Below, one piece after another: positions 52,836-61,713 of a DNA stretch of 64,000 bases. A model generated the notes under the pieces. The model was given only the letters and a program-made list of their open reading frames with translations. It was not told the DNA's origin and did no database searches. Position 1 is the stretch's first letter. The number at the start of each line of letters is the position of its first letter. Position numbers and translations under genes: made by a program. Source of the DNA: CAIPSZ01 sp038065015 (lineage in GTDB: Bacteria > Patescibacteriota > Patescibacteriia > PEXW01); assembly GCA_038065015.1 (NCBI GenBank), contig JBBTRU010000007.1:7853-71852 (forward strand). Reading direction: 5' to 3'.

Positions 52836-54202
52836 CGCTTGGGGATGTTTTTTATTGCCAAGTCGAAGAAGGTCGTAATATCCCCTGCGCCAAGCGTGAG
52901 AATAATATCCCCGGGTTGGACGATTTGCGCAACGTGTTCCACTGCTGCTTGCACGTTCTCGACAAACTGTGCGTTTGGACCAATGGCCTGGGCAATAGTC
53001 TTGCTCGACATATGAGTATTTTCTGACCGGCCGTCAACATCGTACACTTCGAGAACAATGCAAACATCTGCTAGAGCAAGAACGGCGCTGAACTGCTTGG
53101 CAAAGGCCAGGGTACGGCTATGCAAGTGCGGTTGGAACACGCAAATAATTCGCTGATGTGGAAATGCCTGCCGGGTCGCTTGGAGCGTGGCTTGAATTTC
53201 GGTTGGGTGGTGGGCATAATCGTCAATAATTGTTGCGCCTTTCCACGTCCCGCGGTTTTCAAAACGCCGCCACGTCCCTGGGAAAGCGGCAACGGCTTTC
53301 TGGCACACGTCAAAAGGAATGTGCAAAGCCTGGGCGACGCACAAAGCCGCGAGGATATTCCGCACGTTATGCTCGCCGTAGAGCTGCGTCGTCAGCGGAC
53401 CATTGTATAAACCAGACACCGAAAAGCTTTGTCCACCGGTGATTGTTTTACTATCGCTGGCTCGAAGGTCGCCAGCCTGCAAACCAAAAGTCCGGACCGG
53501 CGCGCGGGAAACCTGCTGCAGCAAAAGCGTACTTGCGTCTTCGGCATTGAGCGTTACCGTGCCGCTGGTTGGTACGTGGCTGACGAAGGTTTGAAAAGCG
53601 TGTTGCAGATCGGCCAGCGTGGGATAGATATCAACATGTTCGTGGTCGACATTCAGTACCACGGCGTGCTGGGGCTGGTACAGGAGAATGCCTTGGTTGT
53701 ACTCGTCAGCTTCAATGAGCAGGTCTGGCCCTTTACCAAGACGTTCGTTGGTATCGCCAAAAAGCCGAACGCGCGTGCCAACGACTACGGTCGGGTCGCG
53801 CTGGGCCTCTACCAGGATATATGCAAGGAGTGCGGTGGTGGTGGATTTTCCATGCGTACCCGCAACGGCAATGCCTTGCTTGCCCGCCAGAAGCACATTG
53901 AGCGCCTGTGGGTAGGTGGCTATTGGTAGAGCGCGTTCGGTGGCAATGTCGTATTCAGGATTTCCCGGATGCACCGACACTGTATGCACCACCATGTCGC
54001 AACCGGCTGGAACATTTTCGGCTTTGTGCGTACCAATATGCACGCGTGCGCCGTGGGCCGCAAGCCACTGGGTGGTTACATTTTCTTTAAGGTCCGAACC
54101 AGAAACCTGCTTCCCCTGCTCAAGGGCCCACTTGGCAATTGCCGAAATACCTATGCCGCCAATCCCGATAAAGTGTAGGTGTTGTGCTTTGTGGAGATTC
54201 AT
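52832..54202 (-). CDS. murC: UDP-N-acetylmuramate-L-alanine ligase MurC
   Basis: A 456-residue Mur ligase with HFIGIGGIGISAIAKWALEQG at the N-terminus, the ATP loop VAGTHGKSTTTALLAYIL and a C-terminal domain with PHLHSRTLAF. It adds L-Ala to UDP-MurNAc. MurC can also use L-Ser or Gly by mistake; the PgeF domain two genes upstream is known to remove such errors. It overlaps murG by four bases. Confidence 0.97.
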   Translation of the reverse strand: MNLHKAQHLHFIGIGGIGISAIAKWALEQGKQVSGSDLKENVTTQWLAAHGARVHIGTHKAENVPAGCDMVVHTVSVHPGNPEYDIATERALPIATYPQALNVLLAGKQGIAVAGTHGKSTTTALLAYILVEAQRDPTVVVGTRVRLFGDTNERLGKGPDLLIEADEYNQGILLYQPQHAVVLNVDHEHVDIYPTLADLQHAFQTFVSHVPTSGTVTLNAEDASTLLLQQVSRAPVRTFGLQAGDLRASDSKTITGGQSFSVSGLYNGPLTTQLYGEHNVRNILAALCVAQALHIPFDVCQKAVAAFPGTWRRFENRGTWKGATIIDDYAHHPTEIQATLQATRQAFPHQRIICVFQPHLHSRTLAFAKQFSAVLALADVCIVLEVYDVDGRSENTHMSSKTIAQAIGPNAQFVENVQAAVEHVAQIVQPGDIILTLGAGDITTFFDLAIKNIPKR

Positions 54203-55251
54203 ACGTAGGTTTGGATAATGCTGGCAAATCGCGGCGCACCGTCAACTTCCCAAAGTTTCTGCAATTGCCTGGGCACATCGGTCTGGTAGTGCGTATTGGC
54301 AAGTTGTGCCCGGACCTGCCCGGCGAGTATTTCTGGTGTCAGGGTGGACTCATAAAACACTTTTGCCCCGGCGCGTTCCAACTCGAGCGCGTTCGCTTCT
54401 TGCTGTGTCCCTGGCAAGGGAATAATAATTGGCGCCTTGCCAACGCCAATAACCTCTGCCAGAACATTACTCCCGGCACGGCAGAGGATAATATCGGCGA
54501 CGGCATAGAGGTCGGGCAAGGAATCGTTGGTAAAAGGTATTTGCACGTACCCTTCGCGCTGCGTGGGTGGAGCTTTGTGTTCGCCGGTAATATGCAGGAT
54601 ATTGAGTTCTGCTGGCCAGGCGTGGACCCCGGCAACCACTAACTCGTTAAGGTGCTGGGCTCCAGAGCTGCCCCCAATAACGAGGAGGGTTGGCCAGCTA
54701 GCATGCAAGGCGTAAAGTGCTCGTGCCTTTGCAGCGTCGCCCTTAGTTACTGACTGGCGGAGTGCAAAACCAATCGCTATAGCGTGGCGTTGAAAAAGTT
54801 TTGCACGTTGCGGGGTCGCCGCCACCCGCACGGTCGCGAACACAGACATAATGCGGTTGGCAAGCCCTAATTCGACATCTTGCTGGTACAGCGCAACCGG
54901 TATGCGGAGTACCCAAGCAGCAATGCTCACGGGTACGGCAACGTAACTGCCGGCCGAAGCCACCACTCGGGGCCGACGCACTGCAAGACGTACGAAGGCG
55001 ATGGTAAAAGCCAAAGGAAACACGCCAAGGTCAACCAACGTCCGTAGCGAAAAGTAGCGACGATATTTGGACGACACTATTGGCGCACACGCAAAACCTG
55101 CTTCCCGCACAACCATTTGGTCAAGCGCTTTGTAACTGGTCCAAAAGCACGACCTAAGCTCTGGTTGGCGTTTGCGCAATTCTTGAGCAACCGCAATGAG
55201 TGGGTTAAGGGAACCTAACGTACCCCCGCCGACGAAGAGGACGGTACTCAT
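54199..55251 (-). CDS. murG: MurG, lipid II-forming N-acetylglucosaminyltransferase
   Basis: A 350-residue GT-B (GT28) enzyme with VGGGTLGSLNPLIAVAQEL at the N-terminus (family GGTxGHxxP, with Ser-Leu instead of Gly-His), VIGGSSGAQHLNELV and CRAGSNVLAEVIGVGKAPIIIPLPG. It adds GlcNAc to lipid I at the membrane's inner face. The replacement of the conserved His in the first Gly-rich loop is unusual, although variants exist. It overlaps ftsW and murC by four bases each. Confidence 0.95.
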   Translation of the reverse strand: MSTVLFVGGGTLGSLNPLIAVAQELRKRQPELRSCFWTSYKALDQMVVREAGFACAPIVSSKYRRYFSLRTLVDLGVFPLAFTIAFVRLAVRRPRVVASAGSYVAVPVSIAAWVLRIPVALYQQDVELGLANRIMSVFATVRVAATPQRAKLFQRHAIAIGFALRQSVTKGDAAKARALYALHASWPTLLVIGGSSGAQHLNELVVAGVHAWPAELNILHITGEHKAPPTQREGYVQIPFTNDSLPDLYAVADIILCRAGSNVLAEVIGVGKAPIIIPLPGTQQEANALELERAGAKVFYESTLTPEILAGQVRAQLANTHYQTDVPRQLQKLWEVDGAPRFASIIQTYV

Positions 55252-56348
55252 TGGCGCGCGGATTTACTAATGTTGAGGAGCACGCCCGCAGCCGCAAGTG
55301 AAAAAATGAGCGACGTACCGCCATTGGAAATAAAGGGTAAGGGTTCGCCGGTGAGTGGCAGCAGCGAAGTAAGCGCGCCGATGTTGACAAATGCCTGAAT
55401 AATAAACCAACTCGTTATACCGACGACGATAAGCTGGCCCGTGGGGTCAGCCGCGCTGCGGGCAAGCCGCACCCCCCGCCAGAATAATGCTACGTACAGT
55501 GCGATAAGCCCGACTGTTAAAAAAAATCCGAGTTCTTCGGCGGCGACGGCAAAAATGGAATCCCCAGCCGCTTCGGGTAGGTAATTGTACTTTTGCAAAC
55601 TCTGCCCGTACCCGCGGCCGAACAACCCACCCGAACCAATGGCGAGGAGCGATTGGTTTATGTGGTAGCCAGTGCCTTGCGCATCCCCTTCCGGGTTCAA
55701 AAAGACCGTGAGGCGGGCCGCCCGGTAAGGCGAGAGCTGGATGAGCAAAAGTACGCCCGTAATGACCCCAATCCCAATCCAGGCAAAAAGCTTTGCCGGC
55801 GCGCCAGCCACAAAGTACATAACAACCGCCGTGCCAATGATGACAATTGCGGTGCCGAGATCCGGCTGCAGCACCAGGGCAATGGTAATAAACGCGAGGA
55901 TGGCCACGAAGGGCAAGAACGTTTGCTTGGCTTCTTCCCGATCCAGCCGAATTTTTGGAAACCAAGCAGCCAAGTAGACAATGAGGGCAAGCTTGACGGC
56001 TTCCGAAGGCTGGAAGAAAAAACCGCCAATCGAAATCCAACGGCGGGCACCCAAGAGCTCCGTGCCGATCCCCGGTATAAGCGGGAGCAGGAGCAGTACG
56101 AATGAGAAAATGAGTAAGAGCTTCGACCACTTTTGCAAACGGTGATAATCGTAGCCCATGAGGATGAACATGGCGCCGAGCCCCATGAGCAGTGCAATCG
56201 CTTGCTTCACCAGCATGCTGTTCGGGTCGCCGTACGTCTGGTACGACTCCACGCTGCTGGCCGAAGCTAGAAGAATAATCCCTACCGTGCAGAGGGCAAA
56301 GGTAAGCGAGAGGTAGACGGAATCGGCTCGGCGAAAGGCGGTGGTCAT
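55248..56348 (-). CDS. ftsW: FtsW/RodA family peptidoglycan glycosyltransferase
   Basis: A 366-residue SEDS protein with about ten membrane helices. GARRWISIGGFFFQPSEAVKLALIVYLA, VLQPDLGTAIVI, GYHINQSLLAIGSGGLFGRGYGQS and LPLTGEPLPFISNGGTSLI are all SEDS signatures. It polymerises lipid II, probably with a class B PBP. Its place between murD and murG marks it as FtsW rather than RodA, but no ftsI gene lies here. It overlaps the pgeF-murD gene by four bases. Confidence 0.95.
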   Translation of the reverse strand: MTTAFRRADSVYLSLTFALCTVGIILLASASSVESYQTYGDPNSMLVKQAIALLMGLGAMFILMGYDYHRLQKWSKLLLIFSFVLLLLPLIPGIGTELLGARRWISIGGFFFQPSEAVKLALIVYLAAWFPKIRLDREEAKQTFLPFVAILAFITIALVLQPDLGTAIVIIGTAVVMYFVAGAPAKLFAWIGIGVITGVLLLIQLSPYRAARLTVFLNPEGDAQGTGYHINQSLLAIGSGGLFGRGYGQSLQKYNYLPEAAGDSIFAVAAEELGFFLTVGLIALYVALFWRGVRLARSAADPTGQLIVVGITSWFIIQAFVNIGALTSLLPLTGEPLPFISNGGTSLIFSLAAAGVLLNISKSARQ

Positions 56349-58435
56349 CGAAGTTTTTGTACGGCGCGGGTAAACTGTGCACCCCGGTCAAATTCGTTGC
56401 GAAACATGCCAAAACTAGCGGCGCCGGGAGCGAGCAGGATTGTATCACCCGGTTTGGATGAACGCCACGCTAAGGCAACCGCTGCCTGCATGCTCTGCAC
56501 CACTGGATGTTTCGCGTGCAGCGCGGCGAGCAATTGCCCGGTGGCTGAACCGGCGAGGAAAATTGGCAGGGCCTGGCGCAAGCGAATTGCTTGAGCAAAT
56601 GCGTGCATGGGTAGATGCTTGCTGGCCCCCCCGGCAATGAGAATGCACCGACCCGGTACGCTCTGCAGTGCCGCAATTGCTGCAACCGGGTTTGTTGCCG
56701 TCGTACTATTTATGAACGTGCGGCCCTTCAACTTGCGAATAACTTCAAAACGCTGGGGTACCCCTCGAAATGAACGCAGCCCTTTACGTATGTCGGCAAG
56801 CGAAAGACCTAGCACTTTGCCCGCGAGTGCAACGGTGACGGCATTACGCAGCATTGCCACGTCGTGTCCGCGCAGGTGCTTGGTTTGCAAAAGGCGAACA
56901 GCACGTTGACCCACGCGGAGCATAATCCAGCCAGCAGCGAGCCACGCGTGTGCAGCCCGTTGCGGCCGGTCACTCGTCCAGTACACTTTTGGCAGGGTAA
57001 GCTTGGGTGCAAACGTTCGCCACGCACTATCCAGCGGCAGGATGACTGGGCCAGGTGTACCGGCAAAAAGTTGCGCTTTTACTTTTGCATACGCTCGCAT
57101 AGTACCGTGACGGTTGAGATGGTCGGCGTACAGGTTCGTCAAAATGCTCAAGCGCGGCTGGAGCGGCACGTCGCAGTGTTCGAGTTGGAAGGATGACACT
57201 TCCAGAACCACCGGGGTTTTGCCGTCACGCGCTTTGGGTATCTCTAAAGGTGAACGTTGTAAGTTACCAGCCAAGATCGGCTGCTGCTTTGCCAGGAGGT
57301 GCGCGATCCAGTTTGCCACAGTGGTTTTCCCTTTCGTGCCCGTCACGGCAATAATTGGGTTTGTACTCGAAGCGCGATAAAGGGCCAGGTCACTCGTCAC
57401 GCGCGCGCCGGCCTTTCGGGCAGCTACCAGCGCAGGGTGGCGCGGCCGAACACCCGGGTTTGCAACAATGAGGTCGGCTGGGGGGAGCATTTTCTTCTCT
57501 GGCCATCCAAAGTGGTACGTCACTGGCAGACCCTTGAGTGCCACCCGGCTTGGGCGCAAGGCAGCAGCCGACTGTGCATCCACGACCTGGACCTGGGCAT
57601 GCTGGGCAGCCGCAAAGCGAACGCTGGCCACGCCACCACCCAGTGTGCCAAGCCCGAAGACGACAACTCGCTTACCTCGGAGATCGTGGGGTGCAGCGTG
57701 TCGGGCTATGACCGTAAGATTGTGCTTGTCCGTTTTACCATCGCGACGTACAGAGGCCAGCCAGCGGTTGGTTTTTGTGCATGTACCCTCGGTTGCAATA
57801 GCTTGCTTGCGTACCCCCGCCAAACGTAGCTGCTGCTGCACTGCTGCGCGGAGGTTAATGTGGTAGACATTTTTTTTTCGAGTAACCACCCCATTGCCAA
57901 AGCCGAAAAATTGCTTTGCCCATTGCGGGTCTGCCGACGTGAAACAGCGTGCGCAAATGCACGGGCCAATCCACGCGCGTAAATCTTGCATGCGTACCCC
58001 GTGCGCTTGCAGCGTCGCTAGAGTTTTGGGCACAATACCGCGCACTACGCCTTTCCAGCCTGCGTGCACGCTGCCGATCCAGCCTGTGACCGGATCGTGC
58101 AAGAGCAACGGTACGCAATCGGCGGTGAACACGCCCAGCGCAAGGTTTGGCCACTGGGTGAGTAGAGCATCGGCCGCGGGCAAGTAGGTGGCAGAATTTT
58201 TCGCCCCGCTCCCCTGCTCGGCATCACTCACTATATGTATATGCGAACCATGTACCTGCCGGGCGAGGGTGAGCTCGGCCAGGGGAATATCCAGGCTACG
58301 TAAAAAGCGCTCGCGGACGGCGGCAACCACAGCGGACTTGTGACCGTGGAAGGTTAACGGCTGGTAGGCCAGCGTCGCCGTTCCGTGTCGAAGCCCAGGA
58401 AAACGTTTGAGGATACGTGAATGCAGCACCTTCAT
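56345..58435 (-). CDS. murD: PgeF (peptidoglycan editing factor)-MurD fusion
   Basis: A 696-residue two-domain protein. Residues about 1-245 are a laccase-fold PgeF/YfiH/YlmD domain with the metal ligands H62 (QVHG), C107 (TADC) and H124 (VHAGWKG). Residues about 252-696 are MurD: Rossmann-like GLGTLGGGV, ATP loop GTKGKTT (366-372), SFQLEHCD and the C-terminal RNEFDRGAQF. MurD adds D-Glu to UDP-MurNAc-L-Ala; PgeF removes wrong UDP-MurNAc-L-Ser. The ATG at 58435 starts the PgeF domain properly. Fused in one chain, the two act on the same MurC product. I see no stop or frameshift at the junction. Confidence 0.95.
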   Translation of the reverse strand: MKVLHSRILKRFPGLRHGTATLAYQPLTFHGHKSAVVAAVRERFLRSLDIPLAELTLARQVHGSHIHIVSDAEQGSGAKNSATYLPAADALLTQWPNLALGVFTADCVPLLLHDPVTGWIGSVHAGWKGVVRGIVPKTLATLQAHGVRMQDLRAWIGPCICARCFTSADPQWAKQFFGFGNGVVTRKKNVYHINLRAAVQQQLRLAGVRKQAIATEGTCTKTNRWLASVRRDGKTDKHNLTVIARHAAPHDLRGKRVVVFGLGTLGGGVASVRFAAAQHAQVQVVDAQSAAALRPSRVALKGLPVTYHFGWPEKKMLPPADLIVANPGVRPRHPALVAARKAGARVTSDLALYRASSTNPIIAVTGTKGKTTVANWIAHLLAKQQPILAGNLQRSPLEIPKARDGKTPVVLEVSSFQLEHCDVPLQPRLSILTNLYADHLNRHGTMRAYAKVKAQLFAGTPGPVILPLDSAWRTFAPKLTLPKVYWTSDRPQRAAHAWLAAGWIMLRVGQRAVRLLQTKHLRGHDVAMLRNAVTVALAGKVLGLSLADIRKGLRSFRGVPQRFEVIRKLKGRTFINSTTATNPVAAIAALQSVPGRCILIAGGASKHLPMHAFAQAIRLRQALPIFLAGSATGQLLAALHAKHPVVQSMQAAVALAWRSSKPGDTILLAPGAASFGMFRNEFDRGAQFTRAVQKLR

Positions 58436-58466
58436 AGGTGCAGGATAGCATGGCTTTTCGCTGGCG

Positions 58467-59516
58467 TCAGAAGGTTCGGTCGACCAAATACACCACCACA
58501 CCCAACACCGCCATCACTGCGGCAATGACCCAAAACCGCATGACAATTTTCGATTCTGGCCAGCCGATTGCCTCCAGGTGATGGTGGAGCGGGGCCGAGA
58601 GAAAGACTTTTTGCCCGCGCAATTTTTTCGAGCCGAGCTGGACAATGACGCTTCCAGACTCAATGACGAATAGTAAGCCAATGACTGGCAAGAGCAGGGC
58701 GGTATTCGTAAGCATGGCCACAATGCCAAGAGTAACCCCCAGCGACATCGCGCCCGTATCGCCCATGAAGAACCGCGCGGGCGGGATGTTAAACCAGAGA
58801 AAAGCCAGCAGCGCGCCGACAATGACCCCGCAGAATGTGGCGAGTTCGAACCGGCCTTGGGCAAAGGCAATAGCCCCGAAGGCAACGAAGGCGGCCAGCA
58901 ACGTTCCGCCGGCCAGCCCATCCAGGCCATCAATCTCATTCACGGAGAAAGCCGTAGAGACAATGACAAAAATGAACAGCGGTACGTACCACCAGCCAAT
59001 GTCAAAGTTCCCAATAAACGGTACGTGCAGCATGCTAAAATCGAGCTTCGTAAAAAACCACCAGGCGCCAACTATGGCAATAGCCATGTAGATGAGCAGC
59101 TTGTGGCGCACTTGCAAGCCTCCGCCCTTGGGCCCCCAGCCGCGGACATTGAAGTAGTCATCCACCAGACCCACCAGTGCCGATGCGACGAGCGCGGCGA
59201 GCGGTAACCAGGTTTGCTGCCGGGTAAGGAAGTTGAGTTCGTGCCAGAAACCCGAAGGGACCAGCTGCCGGACGGCAAAAAAGAGTAGTGCAAGCCCAAG
59301 GACGGTAAGCCAGATAATGACCCCGCCCATGGTTGGGGTTCCAGATTTTCGCTCGTGCAGTTTGGCGTAAATGGGCGCATCGCCCGCCGCGCGAATGGTT
59401 TTACCGAGTTTGTACCGGTAGAGTACGCTGGCCCACAGTGGCGTAAAACCAATGGCCACGACGAATGCCAAGGATGCTAAGAAGAAAACACGAATAACAG
59501 GAAGCTGATCGATCAT
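58467..59516 (-). CDS. mraY: Phospho-N-acetylmuramoyl-pentapeptide transferase MraY
   Basis: A 349-residue polytopic enzyme with KSGTPTMGGVI (family signature), LVDDYFNV (the metal-binding Asp pair), NEIDGLDGLAGG and FMGDTGAMSLG, and a C-terminal HHHLE motif on a cytoplasmic loop. It makes lipid I from UDP-MurNAc-pentapeptide and undecaprenyl phosphate. The ATG at 59516 gives a normal N-terminus; the open frame further upstream is a shadow. It follows the small membrane-protein gene by four bases and precedes pgeF-murD. Confidence 0.97.
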   Translation of the reverse strand: MIDQLPVIRVFFLASLAFVVAIGFTPLWASVLYRYKLGKTIRAAGDAPIYAKLHERKSGTPTMGGVIIWLTVLGLALLFFAVRQLVPSGFWHELNFLTRQQTWLPLAALVASALVGLVDDYFNVRGWGPKGGGLQVRHKLLIYMAIAIVGAWWFFTKLDFSMLHVPFIGNFDIGWWYVPLFIFVIVSTAFSVNEIDGLDGLAGGTLLAAFVAFGAIAFAQGRFELATFCGVIVGALLAFLWFNIPPARFFMGDTGAMSLGVTLGIVAMLTNTALLLPVIGLLFVIESGSVIVQLGSKKLRGQKVFLSAPLHHHLEAIGWPESKIVMRFWVIAAVMAVLGVVVYLVDRTF

Positions 59517-59520
59517 ACGC

Positions 59521-59931
59521 TTAGGTTGGCAGCTGCTGGTACTGTAAGAGGAAAATTGCCCACACCGTTCCAAGGTTAAGTAAGAACGTCGTAATGCGAA
59601 TGAAGTGTACGGTCGGCTGGCTGTGTCGGCGCGCCCAAGGAATGAGCGCAAAAATATGGACGAGAGTGAGCACCGTAGCCGCAGCCGGAATAAGCCAGGC
59701 CTGCCACCAGGGTCCAATGCCGTCAATGCCAAACGGAATGCTATAATGCGTGACGACTTGCCCCGCTCCGATCGGAAAGCCATTGACGACCATGACCCAC
59801 GCACCCGCAAGTGCAACACCCGAAAGCCCCAGCGTCCACCATTCGCCTCGTCCCCAGCGGTGGGGTCGATTTGGAACGGCGATCCCCCGGAAAATTCGCG
59901 TTACCTGTGTGATTGCGCTGCTCAGTATCAT
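59521..59931 (-). CDS. Small multi-pass membrane protein (Patescibacteria-type)
   Basis: About 136 residues with three hydrophobic segments. The first loop contains THYSIPFGIDGIGPWW, which matches a pattern I associate with small uncharacterised membrane proteins of candidate-phyla bacteria (HYN-xx-FGID-xx-GPW). No activity is known. The ATG at 59931 is preferred because the first membrane helix needs upstream sequence; an ATG at 59955 is also possible. The 5' end is antisense to the start region of the + strand GT39-type gene, sharing the palindrome CATG at 59929-59932. It precedes mraY. Confidence 0.6.
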   Translation of the reverse strand: MILSSAITQVTRIFRGIAVPNRPHRWGRGEWWTLGLSGVALAGAWVMVVNGFPIGAGQVVTHYSIPFGIDGIGPWWQAWLIPAAATVLTLVHIFALIPWARRHSQPTVHFIRITTFLLNLGTVWAIFLLQYQQLPT

Positions 59932-61705
59932 GGCTGTATTCCAGCTTACATCCATCCGCGGAGAAGTCCAAACAATTGATGAAGGCGTGCACCTGGCAGC
60001 CGGGGTGAGTTACTGGCAGACGGGTGATTACCGTTTAAATGAAGAACACCCGCCGCTCGTTAAGCTGCTCGCCGCCCTCCCCGTCATCCTCAGCAAGCCA
60101 AAGCTGGATTTTACCAGTGCGAGCTGGCAAGAAGGGAACCAGTGGGCTTTTGCTCGGGAAATGCTCTACCAGCGCGGCAATGACGCCGACCGGCTGCTCT
60201 TTTTGGGCCGCCTGCCAATGGTCGGCTTGTGCTTGCTCTTGGGGTTTATGCTCTACCTCTGGGGCCGCCGCTTGGGTGGCGACCTGGCCGGCATTCTGGC
60301 GCTGGGTTGGTTTAGCTTCGATCCAAATTTTCTCGCGCACGGCCGGTACATTACCACTGACGTACCTATTGCACTTGGCTACGCGGCAACGCTCTACCTG
60401 TTGCTCCGCGTACTCGAAAAATGGTCGTGGCAACGGCTGGCGGTTTTTGCCGCGGTGTTCGGCCTTACCCAAGTGACAAAGTTCTCCGCCCTTTTTCTCT
60501 ACGCCATTCTCCTGCTGGCCCCGGTGCTGTGGTACTACAAATCCGCGAGCGTAAAAATAATCCTGCAACGCACTGCTGCCCTGCTGGGGGTGGGCATACT
60601 CGGCACTGCCCTGGCGGTACTCGTGGTCTACGGCGGCCAGGTCAAACGCGGGAGCGACGACCCCTGGGTGCAAGCGCTGTATCAAGAACGCCTGCGGGTT
60701 ATTGCCGAACAGCGCCAAAACCAGCAACCCCAGGCAATTCAAAGAATTATTTCCCTCACCGACCCGGCACACCGCACGGGAAAGGTCGTGCAACAACTGG
60801 TTATGGAAACGCTAATCCCGGGGTGGTCGTATTTCAAAGGTATTGCCCTGGTGTTAAACCACGACTTCTGGGGCCACCTGGCCTACCTCAACGGCCAGCA
60901 CAGCAACTTCGGGTGGTGGTGGTATTTCCCGTTCGCCGGCCTCGTCAAAACTCCGCTCGCCACGCTTATCATGTTCAGTTTGGCTATCGTTGCCCTGGCA
61001 AAGACCGGGCGCCAGGCGCCAATTTTGCACCAGCGCAGCATATACCTGCTCGCCGGTACCTGCCTGCTCTACCTGCTCTGGAGTATGACGAGCAATCTCA
61101 ATCTTGGCCTCCGCCACGTTTTTCCGGTGTACGCCATTATTTTTGCGCTCATCGGGGTTTTCCTGGCAAATGTTTTACAAACCGGCAAGCACTGGCTCAT
61201 GCTCACCAGCATTGGCATTAGCGCACTCTACATTACCTCCAGCGTCCTGGCGTACCCGACCTACACCGGCTACTTCTCCGAAGTCATTGGCGGCTCGGCG
61301 AACGGACCAAAATATCTCGTTGATTCGAATGTTGACCGGGGGCAAGATGCAAAACGACTGATTACCTACCTCCGGGCGCGAAATATTCCCTACGTCTGCA
61401 TGAGCTACTTTGGCCAAGCGAGCCTCGACTACTACGGCCTGGATAATCGTTACCTGCCCACGGAAACCGACCCCCACGATACCGAAGCCATCCAGTGCGT
61501 AGTTGCCATTAGCGTTTACCAGTCTCCTCTCGCAAGACCGGGCATACGCCTGGCTACGCGACTACGTGCCGGATGCCAGGATCGGCGGATCGATATACGT
61601 CTACGATTTTCGTCAAGGCCGTTCCCCCGCCCGCGCTCCCGGACAATTTCGTTGACGCAACCTGCTGTTTTCAGTATAATTTGCATACCATGCAAAATAG
61701 AATGA
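59792..61705 (+). CDS. GT39-like membrane glycosyltransferase, frameshifted near the C-terminus
   Basis: A protein of about 610-650 residues with a cytoplasmic N-tail and many membrane helices. TIDEGVHLAAGVSYW (Asp-Glu in the first loop) and NEEHPPLVKLLAALP are typical of GT39/ArnT-like polyprenyl-phosphate sugar transferases. The start is uncertain: GTG 59750, ATG 59792, GTG 59909 or ATG 59930. Near 61520-61535 the frame changes: the alternative frame reads AYAWLRDYVPD and GGSIYVYDFRQG and stops at 61653-61655. The frame as read runs on to 61705 with an Arg-rich, implausible tail. This looks like a small indel in the sequence around TCTCCTCTCG. Confidence 0.8.
   Translation: MTHAPASATPESPSVHHSPRPQRWGRFGTAIPRKIRVTCVIALLSIMAVFQLTSIRGEVQTIDEGVHLAAGVSYWQTGDYRLNEEHPPLVKLLAALPVILSKPKLDFTSASWQEGNQWAFAREMLYQRGNDADRLLFLGRLPMVGLCLLLGFMLYLWGRRLGGDLAGILALGWFSFDPNFLAHGRYITTDVPIALGYAATLYLLLRVLEKWSWQRLAVFAAVFGLTQVTKFSALFLYAILLLAPVLWYYKSASVKIILQRTAALLGVGILGTALAVLVVYGGQVKRGSDDPWVQALYQERLRVIAEQRQNQQPQAIQRIISLTDPAHRTGKVVQQLVMETLIPGWSYFKGIALVLNHDFWGHLAYLNGQHSNFGWWWYFPFAGLVKTPLATLIMFSLAIVALAKTGRQAPILHQRSIYLLAGTCLLYLLWSMTSNLNLGLRHVFPVYAIIFALIGVFLANVLQTGKHWLMLTSIGISALYITSSVLAYPTYTGYFSEVIGGSANGPKYLVDSNVDRGQDAKRLITYLRARNIPYVCMSYFGQASLDYYGLDNRYLPTETDPHDTEAIQCVVAISVYQSPLARPGIRLATRLRAGCQDRRIDIRLRFSSRPFPRPRSRTISLTQPAVFSIICIPCKIE
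61652..61680 (+). promoter_or_regulatory. Strong promoter upstream of pilB
   Basis: TTGACG at 61652-61657, a 17-base spacer and a perfect TATAAT at 61675-61680. The -35 box overlaps the restored stop codon of the GT39-like gene. Transcription should start near 61687. Confidence 0.75.
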
Positions 61706-61713
61706 GCGTATGA
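61690..61713 (+). CDS. Seven-codon leader reading frame coupled to pilB
   Basis: ATG CAA AAT AGA ATG AGC GTA TGA encodes MQNRMSV. Its ATG lies nine bases after the TATAAT box, as in the leaderless genes of this window, and its stop TGA overlaps the pilB ATG (ATGA). It may serve to deliver ribosomes to pilB, which has no Shine-Dalgarno sequence. Purely a prediction; a chance reading frame is possible. Confidence 0.35.
   Translation: MQNRMSV

Noticed and set aside
55447..56448. Open frame of over 300 codons on the minus strand overlapping ftsW in another frame
   Set aside because: The composition is rich in Arg, His, Pro and Cys without any domain, while the ftsW frame has all SEDS signatures.
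59742..59747. TATAAT as the promoter of the GT39-like gene
   Set aside because: It is formed by coding bases of the HYS motif of the minus-strand gene and has no -35 partner; likely chance.
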